From positions 62,001 through 126,000 of the forward strand of contig JALCRK010000002.1 of NCBI GenBank assembly GCA_022652485.1: 64,000 nucleotides of DNA. The letters run 5' to 3'. Shown piece after piece: positions 54,054 to 62,810 of the stretch. The DNA comes from Sphingobium sp. (GTDB lineage: Bacteria > Pseudomonadota > Alphaproteobacteria > Sphingomonadales > Sphingomonadaceae). The translations under genes were made by a program, and so were the position numbers. Position 1 is the first letter of the stretch. The number at the start of each line of letters is the position of its first letter. The notes under the pieces are model-generated. The model saw nothing but the letters and a program-made list of their open reading frames with translations, made no database searches and was not told the DNA's origin.

Positions 54054-54293
54054 TCATGAAGGGGGCAGATCGAATTTGTCGTCCTTGCGCTCCTCGGAGC
54101 GGTAGAGAGGTTCGCCCGCGCGATCAGGCCGTGCCTGTTTCTCGAACCGGGTCAGCTCGCCGGGCGCCTCGACATGATCCGCGCCGCGGCCGACCGGCGG
54201 TGGCGTCTGCCCCGGCTTGAGGCTCAGATCCTTGCGCGAGCCGCAGCCCGCAAGAGCCAGCAGCGCAAGCGCCAGCGCGATCGACTGCCTCAT
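54054..54293 (-). CDS. Small lipoprotein, LptM (YifL)-like
   Basis: A 79-residue protein. The signal and lipobox ([20 protein letters not shown]) closely resemble LptM, a lipoprotein that helps LptD oxidation in Escherichia coli and is found next to dapF. The rest is short, charged and probably unstructured. It overlaps argH by 4 bases and lies 22 bases before lysA, so the trio is translated together. Link to lysine genes is conserved in proteobacteria. Confidence 0.75.
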   Translation of the reverse strand: MRQSIALALALLALAGCGSRKDLSLKPGQTPPPVGRGADHVEAPGELTRFEKQARPDRAGEPLYRSEERKDDKFDLPPS

Positions 54294-55702
54294 GATCCCG
54301 TCCTCCCGAGTTCCGCGCCGAGTTCCGCATTCGCCTGCGCGATCCGCTGCCGCACCTGCGCGGGCGCGGTGCCGCCGTGGCTCATCCGGCTCGCGACCGA
54401 GGCATCGACGGTGAGCACCGAATAGATGCCCTCGTGGATGCGCGCATCAATCGTCTGCAAATCGGCCAGGGGCAAAGCGGCGAGCGCGCAGCCCATTTCC
54501 TCCGCCAGCTTGACCGCGCGGCCGGTGATGTGATGCGCCTCGCGGAACGGAACATCCGCCTCGCGCACCAGCCAGTCGGCAAGGTCGGTCGCGGTGGCGA
54601 AGCCGCTCTCCGCCAATGCCCGCATCCGCTCCGTGCGGAAGGTGACGGTCTCGACCATCCCCGCCATCGCCGCGATGCACAGGCCGAGCAGATCGTGCGC
54701 CTCGAACACCGGCGGCTTGTCGTCCTGCATGTCCTTGGAATAGGCGAGCGGCAGGCCTTTCATGGTGACGGCGAGCGCGGTCATGCAGCCCATGATCCGC
54801 CCGGCATGGCCGCGCACCAGCTCCGCCGCATCGGGATTGCGCTTCTGCGGCATGATCGAGCTGCCGGTCGAATAGGCGTCGGGCAGCGACACGAAGCCGA
54901 AGGGCTGGCTCGCCCAGATGATGAACTCTTCCGCGAGGCGCGAGAGATGCAGCGCTACTTGCGTCGCCGCCATCAGATAATCGAGCGCGAAATCCCGGTC
55001 GGACACGCTGTCGAGGCTGTTGTCGGTCGGTGCATCGAAGCCGAGCGCGCTGGCAGTCATGTGCCGATCGAGCGGGAAGCCCGTCCCCGCGAGCGCTGCC
55101 GCGCCCAGCGGGCACTGGTTCATCCGCGCCCGCGCATCGGCAAAGCGCGAACGATCCCGCTTCAGCATCTCGTAATAGGCCATCAGGTGATGACCCAAAG
55201 TCACCGGCTGCGCGCTCTGCAAATGGGTGAAGCCCGGCATCACGCTGTCCGCATATTCCCCGGCGCGCGCGACCAACGCGCCCTGCAATGCAACCAGCCC
55301 CGCTTCCACCTCGTCGATCGCGTCGCGCACCCAGAGCCTGAAGTCGGTCGCCACCTGATCGTTGCGGCTGCGCGCCGTGTGCAGCCTGCCCGCCGCCGGG
55401 CCGATCAGCTCCGCAAGGCGCGATTCGGTCACCATATGGATGTCCTCAAGGTCCATCCGCACCGGAACGCCGTTCGCTTCATATTCCGTCGCGACCCGGC
55501 TCAACCCCTCCGTGATCGCCTGCGCATCCTCGCCGGAAACAATGCCCCGCGCCGCCAGCATCGCGACATGCGCCTTCGATCCCGCGATGTCCTGGCGCCA
55601 CAAGCGCTTGTCGAACGGGATCGAGGCGTTTATCTCGCGCATGACCGCCGCCGGCCCTTCGGCGAAGCGCCCGCCCCACATGCTGTTGGAGCCTGAAGTC
55701 AT
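54290..55702 (-). CDS. argH: Argininosuccinate lyase
   Basis: A 470-residue enzyme that splits argininosuccinate to arginine and fumarate. SNSMWGGRF opens the protein. [21 protein letters not shown] and the signature [12 protein letters not shown] (with the catalytic Ser region) are intact. An upstream in-frame ATG at 55726 would add 8 residues. The 55702 start overlaps the divergent tlpA ATG in the tetranucleotide CATG, so each promoter must lie in the other's coding region. Confidence 0.94.
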   Translation of the reverse strand: MTSGSNSMWGGRFAEGPAAVMREINASIPFDKRLWRQDIAGSKAHVAMLAARGIVSGEDAQAITEGLSRVATEYEANGVPVRMDLEDIHMVTESRLAELIGPAAGRLHTARSRNDQVATDFRLWVRDAIDEVEAGLVALQGALVARAGEYADSVMPGFTHLQSAQPVTLGHHLMAYYEMLKRDRSRFADARARMNQCPLGAAALAGTGFPLDRHMTASALGFDAPTDNSLDSVSDRDFALDYLMAATQVALHLSRLAEEFIIWASQPFGFVSLPDAYSTGSSIMPQKRNPDAAELVRGHAGRIMGCMTALAVTMKGLPLAYSKDMQDDKPPVFEAHDLLGLCIAAMAGMVETVTFRTERMRALAESGFATATDLADWLVREADVPFREAHHITGRAVKLAEEMGCALAALPLADLQTIDARIHEGIYSVLTVDASVASRMSHGGTAPAQVRQRIAQANAELGAELGRTGS

Positions 55703-56315
55703 GCTGTTCTCGTCCCGCCCGTTCATCGCCTTGCTACTCTTAGGGGTGTCGCTCGGCGGATGCGATAGGCAATCCGCTCGTCATGAGCAAGCCAATGCGG
55801 CGACTCCCAGCGAAGTTACCGGCGGCGAAGCTAGCGGCGGCGCGGAAGCAGGCAAGCCCGCGCCCTACAGCGTCGACCGCAGCAAGGCGGGCAGCGACCT
55901 GCCGGACTATGCCTTCAAGGACGCAGGCGGAAAATCCCTCGCCCTCGATCGCTTCAAGGGCAAGCCGATCCTCGTCAACCTGTGGGCCACCTGGTGCGCG
56001 CCGTGCATCAAGGAACTGCCGCAGCTCGATCGGATCGCGGGCGGCTATGCCAAGAGCGGGCTGCAAGTGGTGCCGATCTCGCAGGATACGATGGAGGCGG
56101 ACAAGGTGCAGGCCTTCTTCAAGGGCAAGGGGTTCGCGCATCTCCAGACCTGGTTCGACCCGGACAATAATTTCGGCTTCGGCTTTGGCGGCGCGGCGCT
56201 ACCAACCAGCGTGCTCTATTCCGGCGAAGGCAAGGAGATCGCCCGCGTCATCGGCGCGCCGGACTGGGAAGGCGCGGAAATGCGCGCGTTGCTGGAGGAG
56301 GCGGTGAATGAATAA
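55701..56315 (+). CDS. TlpA-family thioredoxin-like lipoprotein
   Basis: A 204-residue envelope protein. The lipobox LGVSLGGC (Cys about residue 21) is followed by a Ser/Ala-rich spacer and a thioredoxin domain (about 70-200) with [14 protein letters not shown], active-site CxxC plus the cis-proline ALPTSV. It would reduce periplasmic disulfides, for example in cytochrome c or oxidase assembly. It overlaps the next lipoprotein gene by 8 bases. Confidence 0.88.
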   Translation: MLFSSRPFIALLLLGVSLGGCDRQSARHEQANAATPSEVTGGEASGGAEAGKPAPYSVDRSKAGSDLPDYAFKDAGGKSLALDRFKGKPILVNLWATWCAPCIKELPQLDRIAGGYAKSGLQVVPISQDTMEADKVQAFFKGKGFAHLQTWFDPDNNFGFGFGGAALPTSVLYSGEGKEIARVIGAPDWEGAEMRALLEEAVNE

Positions 56316-57036
56316 GCGGGCATGGGTACTGATGGCGGCACTCGCGCTCGCGGGCTGCGGCGACAAGGACACCGCGCCCGATCTCGCCAAGCTGGAAGCG
56401 AAGGTCGCGACCAACGCCACCGACCCGGCGCTGCGCGAGGCAATCGAGGCGCCAATCGCCACCGACCCGGATCTCACCCGCGAAGCCAACCGGGATGCCG
56501 TGAAGCCCGCCGACAAGCCGCTCGACGGCGCGCTCCCCGCTCATCTTCCCGCGCGCGATGTGAAGGCGCAGGTGATGAAGCTCACCGGCGGCAGGCTGCT
56601 TCCCACCCCCGCCGCGACACGGACCATCACCAGCACCGGCGACGCGATCACCCTTTCCGGCATCGCCGCGCAGCAAGGCCTGAGCGCCGCCTGCGAAGAC
56701 CCGCGCTTGGCGTATGATTTCGGCTGGGCGCAGCGCCTGCCCGCCCACCTGCCGCTCTACCCCGGCGCGGCGCTGAAGGAGGCCGCGGGGACGGACGATC
56801 CGCGCTGCGCCATCCGCGCCGCGACCTTCGCCACCAGCGCCTCCTCCGGACAGGTGCTCGACTTTTATTACACCCTTGCGCGCCGGGCGGGCTTCACGGT
56901 GGAACGCATCGAACAGAATGGCGGCGATACGCTCGTCGGCAAGGGCAAGGGCAAAGCCGCCTTCTTCCTGACGCTCCGCCCATCGACCGAAAGCGGCGGG
57001 ACGGAGGGCGATCTGGTGGTAAATCAGGCGCGGTGA
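56308..57036 (+). CDS. Hypothetical lipoprotein
   Basis: A 242-residue lipoprotein: MAALALAGCGDKD contains the lipobox (Cys about 17). No family is recognised. The N-terminal half is charged and linker-like. The C-terminal domain (about 130-242) has LPLYPGAALKEAAGTDD and VLDFYYTLARRAGFTVERI, similar to domains of other sphingomonad lipoproteins, with paired cysteines near 128 and 171. Overlap with the TlpA gene suggests joint expression. Confidence 0.7.
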   Translation: MNKRAWVLMAALALAGCGDKDTAPDLAKLEAKVATNATDPALREAIEAPIATDPDLTREANRDAVKPADKPLDGALPAHLPARDVKAQVMKLTGGRLLPTPAATRTITSTGDAITLSGIAAQQGLSAACEDPRLAYDFGWAQRLPAHLPLYPGAALKEAAGTDDPRCAIRAATFATSASSGQVLDFYYTLARRAGFTVERIEQNGGDTLVGKGKGKAAFFLTLRPSTESGGTEGDLVVNQAR

Positions 57037-57051
57037 AGTCGGAGCTTCCAT

Positions 57052-57192
57052 GCCCACCCCGCTGCGACTAGCTTCGCCTACGGCTACGCAAGTCTCGCTC
57101 CCCTCCCGCTTGCGAGTTCGGGGTCGGTCAGTCTCCCAGACTGACCTGAACGGCGCGGGGCGCCGTTCACCCAGAACTGGGGAGGGGTGGGT
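57052..57192. repeat. Complex GC-rich palindromic repeat
   Basis: About 140 bases bounded by CCCACCCC and GGGGTGGG, with nested stems GTCAGTCT/AGACTGAC and GAACGGCG/CGCCGTTC and a CTCCCCTCCC/GGGGAGGGG pairing. It belongs to the same class of C-rich/G-rich intergenic elements as the one inside uvrA (13643-13767). It fills the gap before crcB and may terminate the lipoprotein transcript. Confidence 0.7.
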
Positions 57193-57245
57193 CTGAATCG
57201 AGATGCCTCTTTCCATTCGGCCCATTGCCGCATAGGGGGTGGAGC

Positions 57246-57623
57246 ATGAACAGCCTTCTCGTCATGATCGGCGGCGCCCTCGGCGCGCTTGGCCGCTATC
57301 AGTTCGGTCGCATGGCGGGGCAGGTGCTGGGCACGGGCTGGCCGTGGGGCACGCTCGGCGTCAACATCCTGGGCGGCCTCGTGATGGGCCTGCTCGCGGG
57401 CTGGCTCGCGCGGCATGGCACCCCCAGCGGCGAGCAGGTGCGCCTGCTGATCGGCGTCGGCGTGCTCGGCGGCTTCACCACCTTCTCCGCGTTCAGCCTC
57501 GAAACCGCGCTGATGATCGAGCGCGGGCAGATGGGCGTTGCGGCCCTCTATGCACTGCTCTCGGTCTGCCTTTCGGTGCTCGCGCTGTTCGGCGGGCTTT
57601 TCACGATGCGGGCGGTGGCATGA
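57246..57623 (+). CDS. crcB: Fluoride exporter CrcB/Fluc
   Basis: A 125-residue four-helix membrane protein forming dual-topology fluoride channels. GGALGALGRY, GTLGVNILGG and GFTTFSAFSLET are the standard Fluc motifs, including the fluoride-lining Asn and Phe. The start at 57246 is preferred over 57225. No fluoride riboswitch is recognisable in the repeat-filled leader. It overlaps the pseudouridine synthase gene by 4 bases. Confidence 0.93.
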   Translation: MNSLLVMIGGALGALGRYQFGRMAGQVLGTGWPWGTLGVNILGGLVMGLLAGWLARHGTPSGEQVRLLIGVGVLGGFTTFSAFSLETALMIERGQMGVAALYALLSVCLSVLALFGGLFTMRAVA

Positions 57624-58813
57624 GCGACCAGACCGCCCGCAACATGATCGTCTCCGCCGAGGATGACGGCATCCGGCTCGACCGCTGGTTCAAGCGCCAT
57701 ATGGCGGACGTGCCCTTCGCGACCGTCTCGCGCTGGGCGCGCACCGGGCAGCTGCGCATCGATGGCGCGCGCGCCACGCCGGGCGACCGGATCGCGGAAG
57801 GCCAGACCATCCGCATCCCGCCACTGCCCGCGCCGGACAAGGCCAAGCCCGCGCGCCCGGCCCGGCCCATCCGCCCGAAGCTCTCCGCAGAGCAGCAGGA
57901 ATTCGCCGAAAGCCTCGTCATCCACCGCGATGCCCAAGCGATCGTCATCAACAAGCCGCCCGGCCTCGCGACGCAGGGCGGCACCAAGACGCAGGATCAT
58001 GTCGACGGCCTGCTCGATGCGCTGTGCTATGAGCGGGAGGACAGACCCAAGCTCGTTCACCGGCTCGACAAGGACACGTCCGGCGCGCTGCTGCTCGCGC
58101 GCACGCCGCGCGCTGCCGCCTATTTCGCCAAGGCCTTTTCCAGCCGCACCGCGCGCAAGGTCTATTGGGCGCTGGTCGTCGGCGTGCCGAGCATCGAGCA
58201 GGGCTTGATCGACCTGCCGCTCGCCAAGCAACCCGGCACCGGCGGCGAGAAGATGCATGTCGACGAGGCGGAAGGCCTGCCCTCGCGCACCCGCTACCGC
58301 GTGATCGAGCGTGCAGGCAACCGCGCCTGCTGGCTGGAGCTGCAACCGCTCACCGGGCGCACGCACCAGATCCGCGTTCATTTGGCCGCGATCGGCTTCC
58401 CGATCGTGGGTGATGGCAAATATGGCGGCAAGGAGGCGTTCCTCTCCGGCACGATCAGCCGCAAGATGCACCTCCACGCGCGGCGTATCCGCGTCGATCA
58501 CCCGGATGGCGGCCATGTCGATGTGAAGGCGGAGCTGCCGCGCCACTTCGCCGAAAGCCTCGCCGATCTGGGCTTTACGGAGAGCGCGGGCGACCTGCCG
58601 CTCGATGAGGAACTGGACACCGGCCCCACCCGCGAGACGATCAAGCGCGCGGCGAAACAGCACGCCAAGCAGGTGCGCAAGGACAAGCGCGGTGAGCGGC
58701 GCGGTCGAGGTCAGGACACCGACAAGAAGCCCGCCCCGCCAAAGCCGAAGCGCCCCGCCGCCCCGAAGCACACCTCCAAGCCCCGCGCCAAGGCGCCGCC
58801 CAAGAAGAAATGA
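57620..58813 (+). CDS. RluA-family pseudouridine synthase
   Basis: A 397-residue enzyme that isomerises uridine in rRNA or tRNA. The N-terminal S4 RNA-binding domain (GIRLDRWFKRHMADVPF) is followed by the catalytic HRLDKDTSGALLLAR, with active-site Asp, and LTGRTHQIRVHLAAIGFPI. A Lys/Arg/Pro-rich tail of about 70 residues follows (TRETIKRAAKQHAKQVRKDKR), unusual in length and likely RNA-binding. RluC/RluD-type. Coupled to crcB and the HAD gene by 4-base overlaps. Confidence 0.9.
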   Translation: MSDQTARNMIVSAEDDGIRLDRWFKRHMADVPFATVSRWARTGQLRIDGARATPGDRIAEGQTIRIPPLPAPDKAKPARPARPIRPKLSAEQQEFAESLVIHRDAQAIVINKPPGLATQGGTKTQDHVDGLLDALCYEREDRPKLVHRLDKDTSGALLLARTPRAAAYFAKAFSSRTARKVYWALVVGVPSIEQGLIDLPLAKQPGTGGEKMHVDEAEGLPSRTRYRVIERAGNRACWLELQPLTGRTHQIRVHLAAIGFPIVGDGKYGGKEAFLSGTISRKMHLHARRIRVDHPDGGHVDVKAELPRHFAESLADLGFTESAGDLPLDEELDTGPTRETIKRAAKQHAKQVRKDKRGERRGRGQDTDKKPAPPKPKRPAAPKHTSKPRAKAPPKKK

Positions 58814-59475
58814 CCGCGCCCAGCCGCCTCGCGCTGTTCGATTGCGACGGCACGCTGGTCGATAGCCAGCACGACATCGTCGAGGCGATGAACCGCTGCT
58901 TCGATGCGGTAAAGCTGGTGCCGCCGACCCGGCTGGAGACGCTCGCCGTCATTGGCCTTTCGCTTCCCAATGCGATGGCGCGGCTGCTGCCGGACGCGGA
59001 GGATCATTTCCACGAGCATCTCGCCGAGCAGTACAAGCTCGCCTTCCAGCATATGCGCCGCACCAACGGCGTGTCGGAACCGCTTTACCCCGGCATAGCG
59101 GAGCTGATCGTGCGGCTGGCGGACGAGGGCTGGATGCTGGGCGTCGCGACGGGAAAATCGGATCGCGGGCTCAACCTCTGCCTCACCGGCCACGGCATCA
59201 TCGACCATTTCGTCACGCTGCAAACGGCGGACCGCCACCCCTCCAAGCCGCACCCGTCGATGGCGTTGCAGGCGATGGCAGACGCGGGCGCGGCGCCGCA
59301 TACCACGGTGATGATCGGCGACACCAGCTACGACATGGAAATGGCGCAAAACGCCGGAGTGCGCGGACTGGGCGTCAACTGGGGCTATCACAGCGTCGAG
59401 GAGCTGACAGAGGCCGGGGCGCACGCGGTCGCGGTGGACATGAACGACCTCGCGCGCCATATCGCAGCCTTATGA
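58810..59475 (+). CDS. HAD-superfamily hydrolase, phosphoglycolate-phosphatase-like
   Basis: A 221-residue phosphatase. Motif I is LFDCDGTLVDS (nucleophile Asp 11), motif II is ATGKSDRG, and motifs III/IV are in HPSKPHPSMAL and MIGDTSYDMEMAQNAG. A helical cap sits between motifs I and II. The substrate is probably a small phosphorylated metabolite; phosphoglycolate is the closest guess. Within the crcB operon, overlapping genes on both sides by 4 bases. Confidence 0.88.
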   Translation: MTAPSRLALFDCDGTLVDSQHDIVEAMNRCFDAVKLVPPTRLETLAVIGLSLPNAMARLLPDAEDHFHEHLAEQYKLAFQHMRRTNGVSEPLYPGIAELIVRLADEGWMLGVATGKSDRGLNLCLTGHGIIDHFVTLQTADRHPSKPHPSMALQAMADAGAAPHTTVMIGDTSYDMEMAQNAGVRGLGVNWGYHSVEELTEAGAHAVAVDMNDLARHIAAL

Positions 59476-59723
59476 GCGAGACCGACGAACAAAGGGCCGC
59501 CCGCGAGGCGGCAGCGAAGCAGCGCTTCGTGATCCTCAACCTGTTCCGCCTCTCCGGCATCATCATCCTCAGCTTCGGCTTCCTCATCATGATGCAGCGC
59601 TTCGGCTTTGTGCAGGGCCAGAAGGCGAAGATCATGGGCGCGATCATCGCGACGGTTGGCCTTATCCAGGCGATGTTCGTGCCGCGCTATCTCGGCCGCG
59701 CCTGGCGGACGCCGCCTGAGTGA
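59472..59723 (+). CDS. Small two-helix membrane protein
   Basis: An 83-residue protein of unknown function. A charged N-terminus (SETDEQRAAREAAAKQRF) precedes two membrane helices (about 22-42 and 52-70) and a short positive tail. It occurs in the operon between HAD hydrolase and ATP12 genes, a conserved arrangement in sphingomonads as far as I recall. Overlaps the HAD gene by 4 bases. Confidence 0.75.
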   Translation: MSETDEQRAAREAAAKQRFVILNLFRLSGIIILSFGFLIMMQRFGFVQGQKAKIMGAIIATVGLIQAMFVPRYLGRAWRTPPE

Positions 59724-59733
59724 GAGTGGCGGA

Positions 59734-60429
59734 ATGAAGCGGTTCTATAAAGAGGCCACGGCAGCGGAAGCGGAGGGCGGCTGGCACATCCAGCTCGATG
59801 GCCGCCCGGTGCGCACCCCTGCCCGCGCCTTGCTCGTCCTCCCCACCAGCGCGCTGGGCGACGCGGTGGCGCAGGAGTGGGCGGCACAGGGCGAAGAGAT
59901 CGACCCCGCCTCCATGCCGATGACCGGCATCGCCAACTCCGCATTGGATCATGTGACGCCAGCCCCGGCGGCCTTCGCCGCGCCGGTGATCGCTTATGGG
60001 GAAAGCGACCTGCTGTGCTATCGCGCAGACGCGCCGGAGCCGCTGATCGCACGGCAGGAGGCGGCGTGGGGGCCGCTGCTCGGCTGGGCGGAGACGCGCT
60101 TTGGCGCAACCTTCACCATCACCAGTGGCATCGTCCATGTCGCGCAACCGGCAGAGACGCTGGAGCGGATGGCGGAGGCTGTGCTGGCGCTGCCACCCTT
60201 CCATCTCGCCCCCTTGTCGACCCTTGTGACGATGAGCGGCTCGCTCGTCATTGGGCTCGCGGCAGTGGAGCGCGCCTTCCCGCCGCAGCAGCTGTGGCAG
60301 GCGGCGGAGCTGGATGAGCTGTGGCAGGCCGAGCAGTGGGGCGACGACGATCAGGCATTGGCCCGGCGCGCAAAGCGGCATGGCGAGTTCATGACGACGG
60401 CCCGTTTCGCGGAGCTGGCGGCGGGCTGA
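59734..60429 (+). CDS. ATP12-family F1-ATPase assembly chaperone
   Basis: A 231-residue protein homologous to mitochondrial Atp12, which binds the F1 alpha subunit during assembly. RFYKEATAAEAEGGWHIQLDGRPVRTPAR and EWAAQGEEIDPASMPMTGIANSALD are the family core. Other marks are GESDLLCYRADAPEPLIARQ and the C-terminal LDELWQAEQWGDDDQA. Last gene of the crcB-rluA-HAD operon, 10 bases after the membrane protein. Confidence 0.9.
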   Translation: MKRFYKEATAAEAEGGWHIQLDGRPVRTPARALLVLPTSALGDAVAQEWAAQGEEIDPASMPMTGIANSALDHVTPAPAAFAAPVIAYGESDLLCYRADAPEPLIARQEAAWGPLLGWAETRFGATFTITSGIVHVAQPAETLERMAEAVLALPPFHLAPLSTLVTMSGSLVIGLAAVERAFPPQQLWQAAELDELWQAEQWGDDDQALARRAKRHGEFMTTARFAELAAG

Positions 60430-60472
60430 ACCGGCCCATTTCCACCCCTTTTCCGGATTCCGGACAGAAGCG

Positions 60473-60499
60473 CCGGCAAGACACGCACGTTCTTGCCGG
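60473..60499. terminator. Hairpin between convergent ATP12 and DUF1330 genes
   Basis: CCGGCAAG (60473-60480) pairs with CTTGCCGG (60492-60499) across 11 bases. It lies in the gap between two convergent genes and could end both transcripts, though T tracts are weak. Confidence 0.45.
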
Positions 60500-60533
60500 A
60501 CCGGGGTCTCATGTCATCGGGGCATCCACCCCG

Positions 60534-60842
60534 TCAGACAGTGGCGTGCTCCGCAATCCCTTCGACGAGCCACATGATCGTATCCGCCGACGCAAACCGC
60601 ATGGGACGAATGGACGAATATTCCTGCGAATTATACCAGCGCCGGGCCTGTTCCATGCTGGGAAACCGTATCACCACCAGCTGGTTCGGATTGGCTTCGC
60701 CCTCAATCACCGCGAACTCTCCGCCGCGGACAAGATATTCGCCACCATACAGGCTGATGGTATCGGGCGCCTTGGCGCGATAGGCCTGAAAGGCATCGAG
60801 ATCGCGCGCGCTTACCTGCGAGATTATATAGGCATATGCCAT
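60534..60842 (-). CDS. DUF1330-family protein
   Basis: A 102-residue ferredoxin-fold protein. YIISQVSARDLDAFQAYRAKAPDTISLYGGEYLVRGG and LVVIRFPSMEQARRWYNSQEY are the family pattern. Function unknown; such proteins often lie in aromatic or steroid catabolism clusters. It is 69 bases downstream of the amidohydrolase gene on the same strand. Confidence 0.88.
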   Translation of the reverse strand: MAYAYIISQVSARDLDAFQAYRAKAPDTISLYGGEYLVRGGEFAVIEGEANPNQLVVIRFPSMEQARRWYNSQEYSSIRPMRFASADTIMWLVEGIAEHATV

Positions 60843-60911
60843 GCCGATCCTGGTCCTATTTTGAGGGAGGGCGAGCTGGACCGGCTGAGTTCCCGCTCGC
60901 CCTGGATGAGG

Positions 60912-62174
60912 TCAATCGGGCAGGATGATCCGGGCATTGTCGACGAAGAAGGCTCTTAGCTCCTTCTCGCCAAAACCACGCGCGAGGATGCTGCGCGTGA
61001 GATCGCCATAGGGATCCTTGCCACCCTCGTGGTGCGGATAGTCACTGCCATAGGCAAAGACCTCGGGAACGGCATAGCGTTGCAGATACAGCCCGATATC
61101 CTCGAAATAGAAAGGCGCGACGCGGACGTTGCGGCGGATATATTCCGATGGCTTCATCTTGAGATAGGTCACGCCCTTCTCGTTCGGGAAGGGCTGGTTA
61201 TCGACCCACAGATCGAGATTTTCCGCCAACGGCCCGATCCAGTGCGCGCCAAACTCGTTGCACGAAATATAGAGCCGCGGAAAGCGCTCCAGCACACCGC
61301 CCTGCACCACGGCGGTGATGAAGTTCTGGATACCCAGATGCATCGTGGAAAGCGTCCAGGGATCGAAGGCGAACTCCTCACCGGCCTTCCAGCCCTCAAA
61401 GGCCGGCGCATCGCGCCAGACCCGGGTCTTGAGCACGTCGTCGTCGGTGCCGATATGCGACAGGATCGGCGTCCCGGTCGCCTGAAAGAGATCCCACAGC
61501 GGATCCAGATCGGGATGCGCGGGCGAAAGGCCTGCGGGCGGACGCCCGGTCGGCAGCATGAGGCCGCGAACACCCTTGTCGATCATATACTTGGCGGCCC
61601 GGACCAGATCCTCGACCGTATCCTCGAACAGAATGCCCACCGGCCGCAGCCGGTTCTGGTCGCGGCTCATCCGCACGCACCAGTCATTATACGCAGCGAC
61701 AGCGCCCCGGGCCAGCGCCTTGCGGTCCCCGGTAATCGTCTTGAAAAAGCTCGCATCGTCCGCCCGCGCATGGACATTGAGCGAACGGAGCGCCATCGAG
61801 CCGGGATACATCACCTGGCGCTTGACGCCGGTATAATCCATCACCTCCAGCCGGCGATCCATGTCCCACGCACCCGGCGCCATTTCGACCTTCGAGTGCC
61901 AGACCGTCTCGGGCGTGATCGGCGTATCGTCCTTGTACCGCTCCGCGCCGAGAATATACCCCTTGGAGTTACGCTTGCCATCGCTCTTGGCGTTCGAGGC
62001 GAACATCGCGTCCGCAATGAACTTGGCGCCTTGCCCGAACTGCTCCACCCACAGACTCGCCGGCGTCGCCTCGTGCGCGTCGATGTCGTTAATTTCCCCA
62101 GCAAATTGCGCGATCGCGTCGGGAAGACGATAATTGTCGCCCGGCCTCACAAGCGCCTGCGCTCCTTCGGTCAT
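60912..62174 (-). CDS. Amidohydrolase-family protein (ACMSD-like, COG2159)
   Basis: A 420-residue TIM-barrel metalloenzyme. The N-terminal metal motif is NDIDAHEATP, different from the usual HxH. Further marks are ILSHIGTDDD and SCNEFGAHWIGPLAENLD, and the catalytic Asp is in YGSDYPHHEGGKDPYGD near the end. Related enzymes decarboxylate or hydrolyse aromatic-ring cleavage products. Shares RRNVRVAPFYFEDIGL and the SDYPH tail with the truncated gene at 63676. Substrate unknown. Confidence 0.85.
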   Translation of the reverse strand: MTEGAQALVRPGDNYRLPDAIAQFAGEINDIDAHEATPASLWVEQFGQGAKFIADAMFASNAKSDGKRNSKGYILGAERYKDDTPITPETVWHSKVEMAPGAWDMDRRLEVMDYTGVKRQVMYPGSMALRSLNVHARADDASFFKTITGDRKALARGAVAAYNDWCVRMSRDQNRLRPVGILFEDTVEDLVRAAKYMIDKGVRGLMLPTGRPPAGLSPAHPDLDPLWDLFQATGTPILSHIGTDDDVLKTRVWRDAPAFEGWKAGEEFAFDPWTLSTMHLGIQNFITAVVQGGVLERFPRLYISCNEFGAHWIGPLAENLDLWVDNQPFPNEKGVTYLKMKPSEYIRRNVRVAPFYFEDIGLYLQRYAVPEVFAYGSDYPHHEGGKDPYGDLTRSILARGFGEKELRAFFVDNARIILPD

Positions 62175-62254
62175 GCCTCAAACCTTCCTAAGATTTCAGG
62201 AGTCTTTCCGACTCCTTCCGGCGCGCAATCCCGCGCCCTCCAGTGAAGGCTATT

Positions 62255-62272
62255 ACTTCATGGAGATGAAGT
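62255..62272. promoter_or_regulatory. Dyad upstream of the amidohydrolase gene
   Basis: ACTTCAT-GGAG-ATGAAGT is a perfect 7-base inverted repeat 80 bases before the amidohydrolase start (62174). It suits a dimeric repressor operator. Confidence 0.5.
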
Positions 62273-62387
62273 CAAGTTCATATACATACAGTTTATCGCA
62301 TGGACGCTTCCACCTGCCCCGCGCCATTCCGCTACAGCCGGAAGCGCAGGGCAAGCCTGTGCGGCCACGCGCACATAATATTCATAT

Positions 62388-62420
62388 TTATGTAGACATA
62401 ATCTATATGTTGAACATATA
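62388..62420. promoter_or_regulatory. Paired palindromic operators in AT-rich promoter DNA
   Basis: TTATGT-AG-ACATAA (62388-62401) and TATATGTT-G-AACATATA (62404-62420) lie side by side, with arms of 6 and 8 bases. The surrounding region is much more AT-rich than the rest of the window. Likely a regulator-bound promoter for the leftward amidohydrolase gene or a rightward transcript reaching the cupin gene. Confidence 0.6.
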
Positions 62421-62518
62421 ATCCGGCTTGCGGCACCCGACAGTGCAGAAAGGGAGGCAATAATGTCGCAGAAACCGGCAGTCTTCGGACTGCTTGCCGT
62501 TGCCAAGACGCACCAGGC

Positions 62519-62640
62519 GTGCTGAAACGCAGAATCGCTGTTGCGACCGGAGCCGAACGAGGCATGGGACACGCCTTCGCAGCCATGATGCCGGATATGG
62601 GCATGAGGCGCTTGGCTGGCGCCCGTTCGGGAACACCCGG
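62519..62640 (+). pseudogene. Possible remnant of a short-chain dehydrogenase N-terminus
   Basis: MLKRRIAVATGAERGMGHAF reads like the start of an SDR enzyme, with the TGxxxGxG nucleotide-binding motif (TGAERGMG). No frame continues into the rest of the fold, so at most a 5' fragment remains. Just upstream a 20-codon frame (62463-62525) follows a GGGAGG. Between these and the cupin gene nothing else is recognisable. Confidence 0.3.
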
Positions 62641-62810
62641 AAAGCATGTACCGGCAAATCGCCCTGAGAGAGACGCGGATGCGCCATGCCAGCCAGCCGG
62701 ATCATGGCTGCGAGCGATGCCGGGCGCGGCGAATAAAAATGATTTTCCCAAGACTTTTCTGCCACGATCGCGGCAGATACGACCCCAACAGGCAATGACA
62801 GGAGGATATG

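Noticed and set aside
54377..55696. 439-codon plus-strand frame
   Set aside because: Shadow of argH.
57037..57245. Fluoride riboswitch upstream of crcB
   Set aside because: The leader is occupied by a palindromic repeat and no riboswitch core was recognised.
61029..62246. 405-codon plus-strand frame
   Set aside because: Shadow of the amidohydrolase gene.
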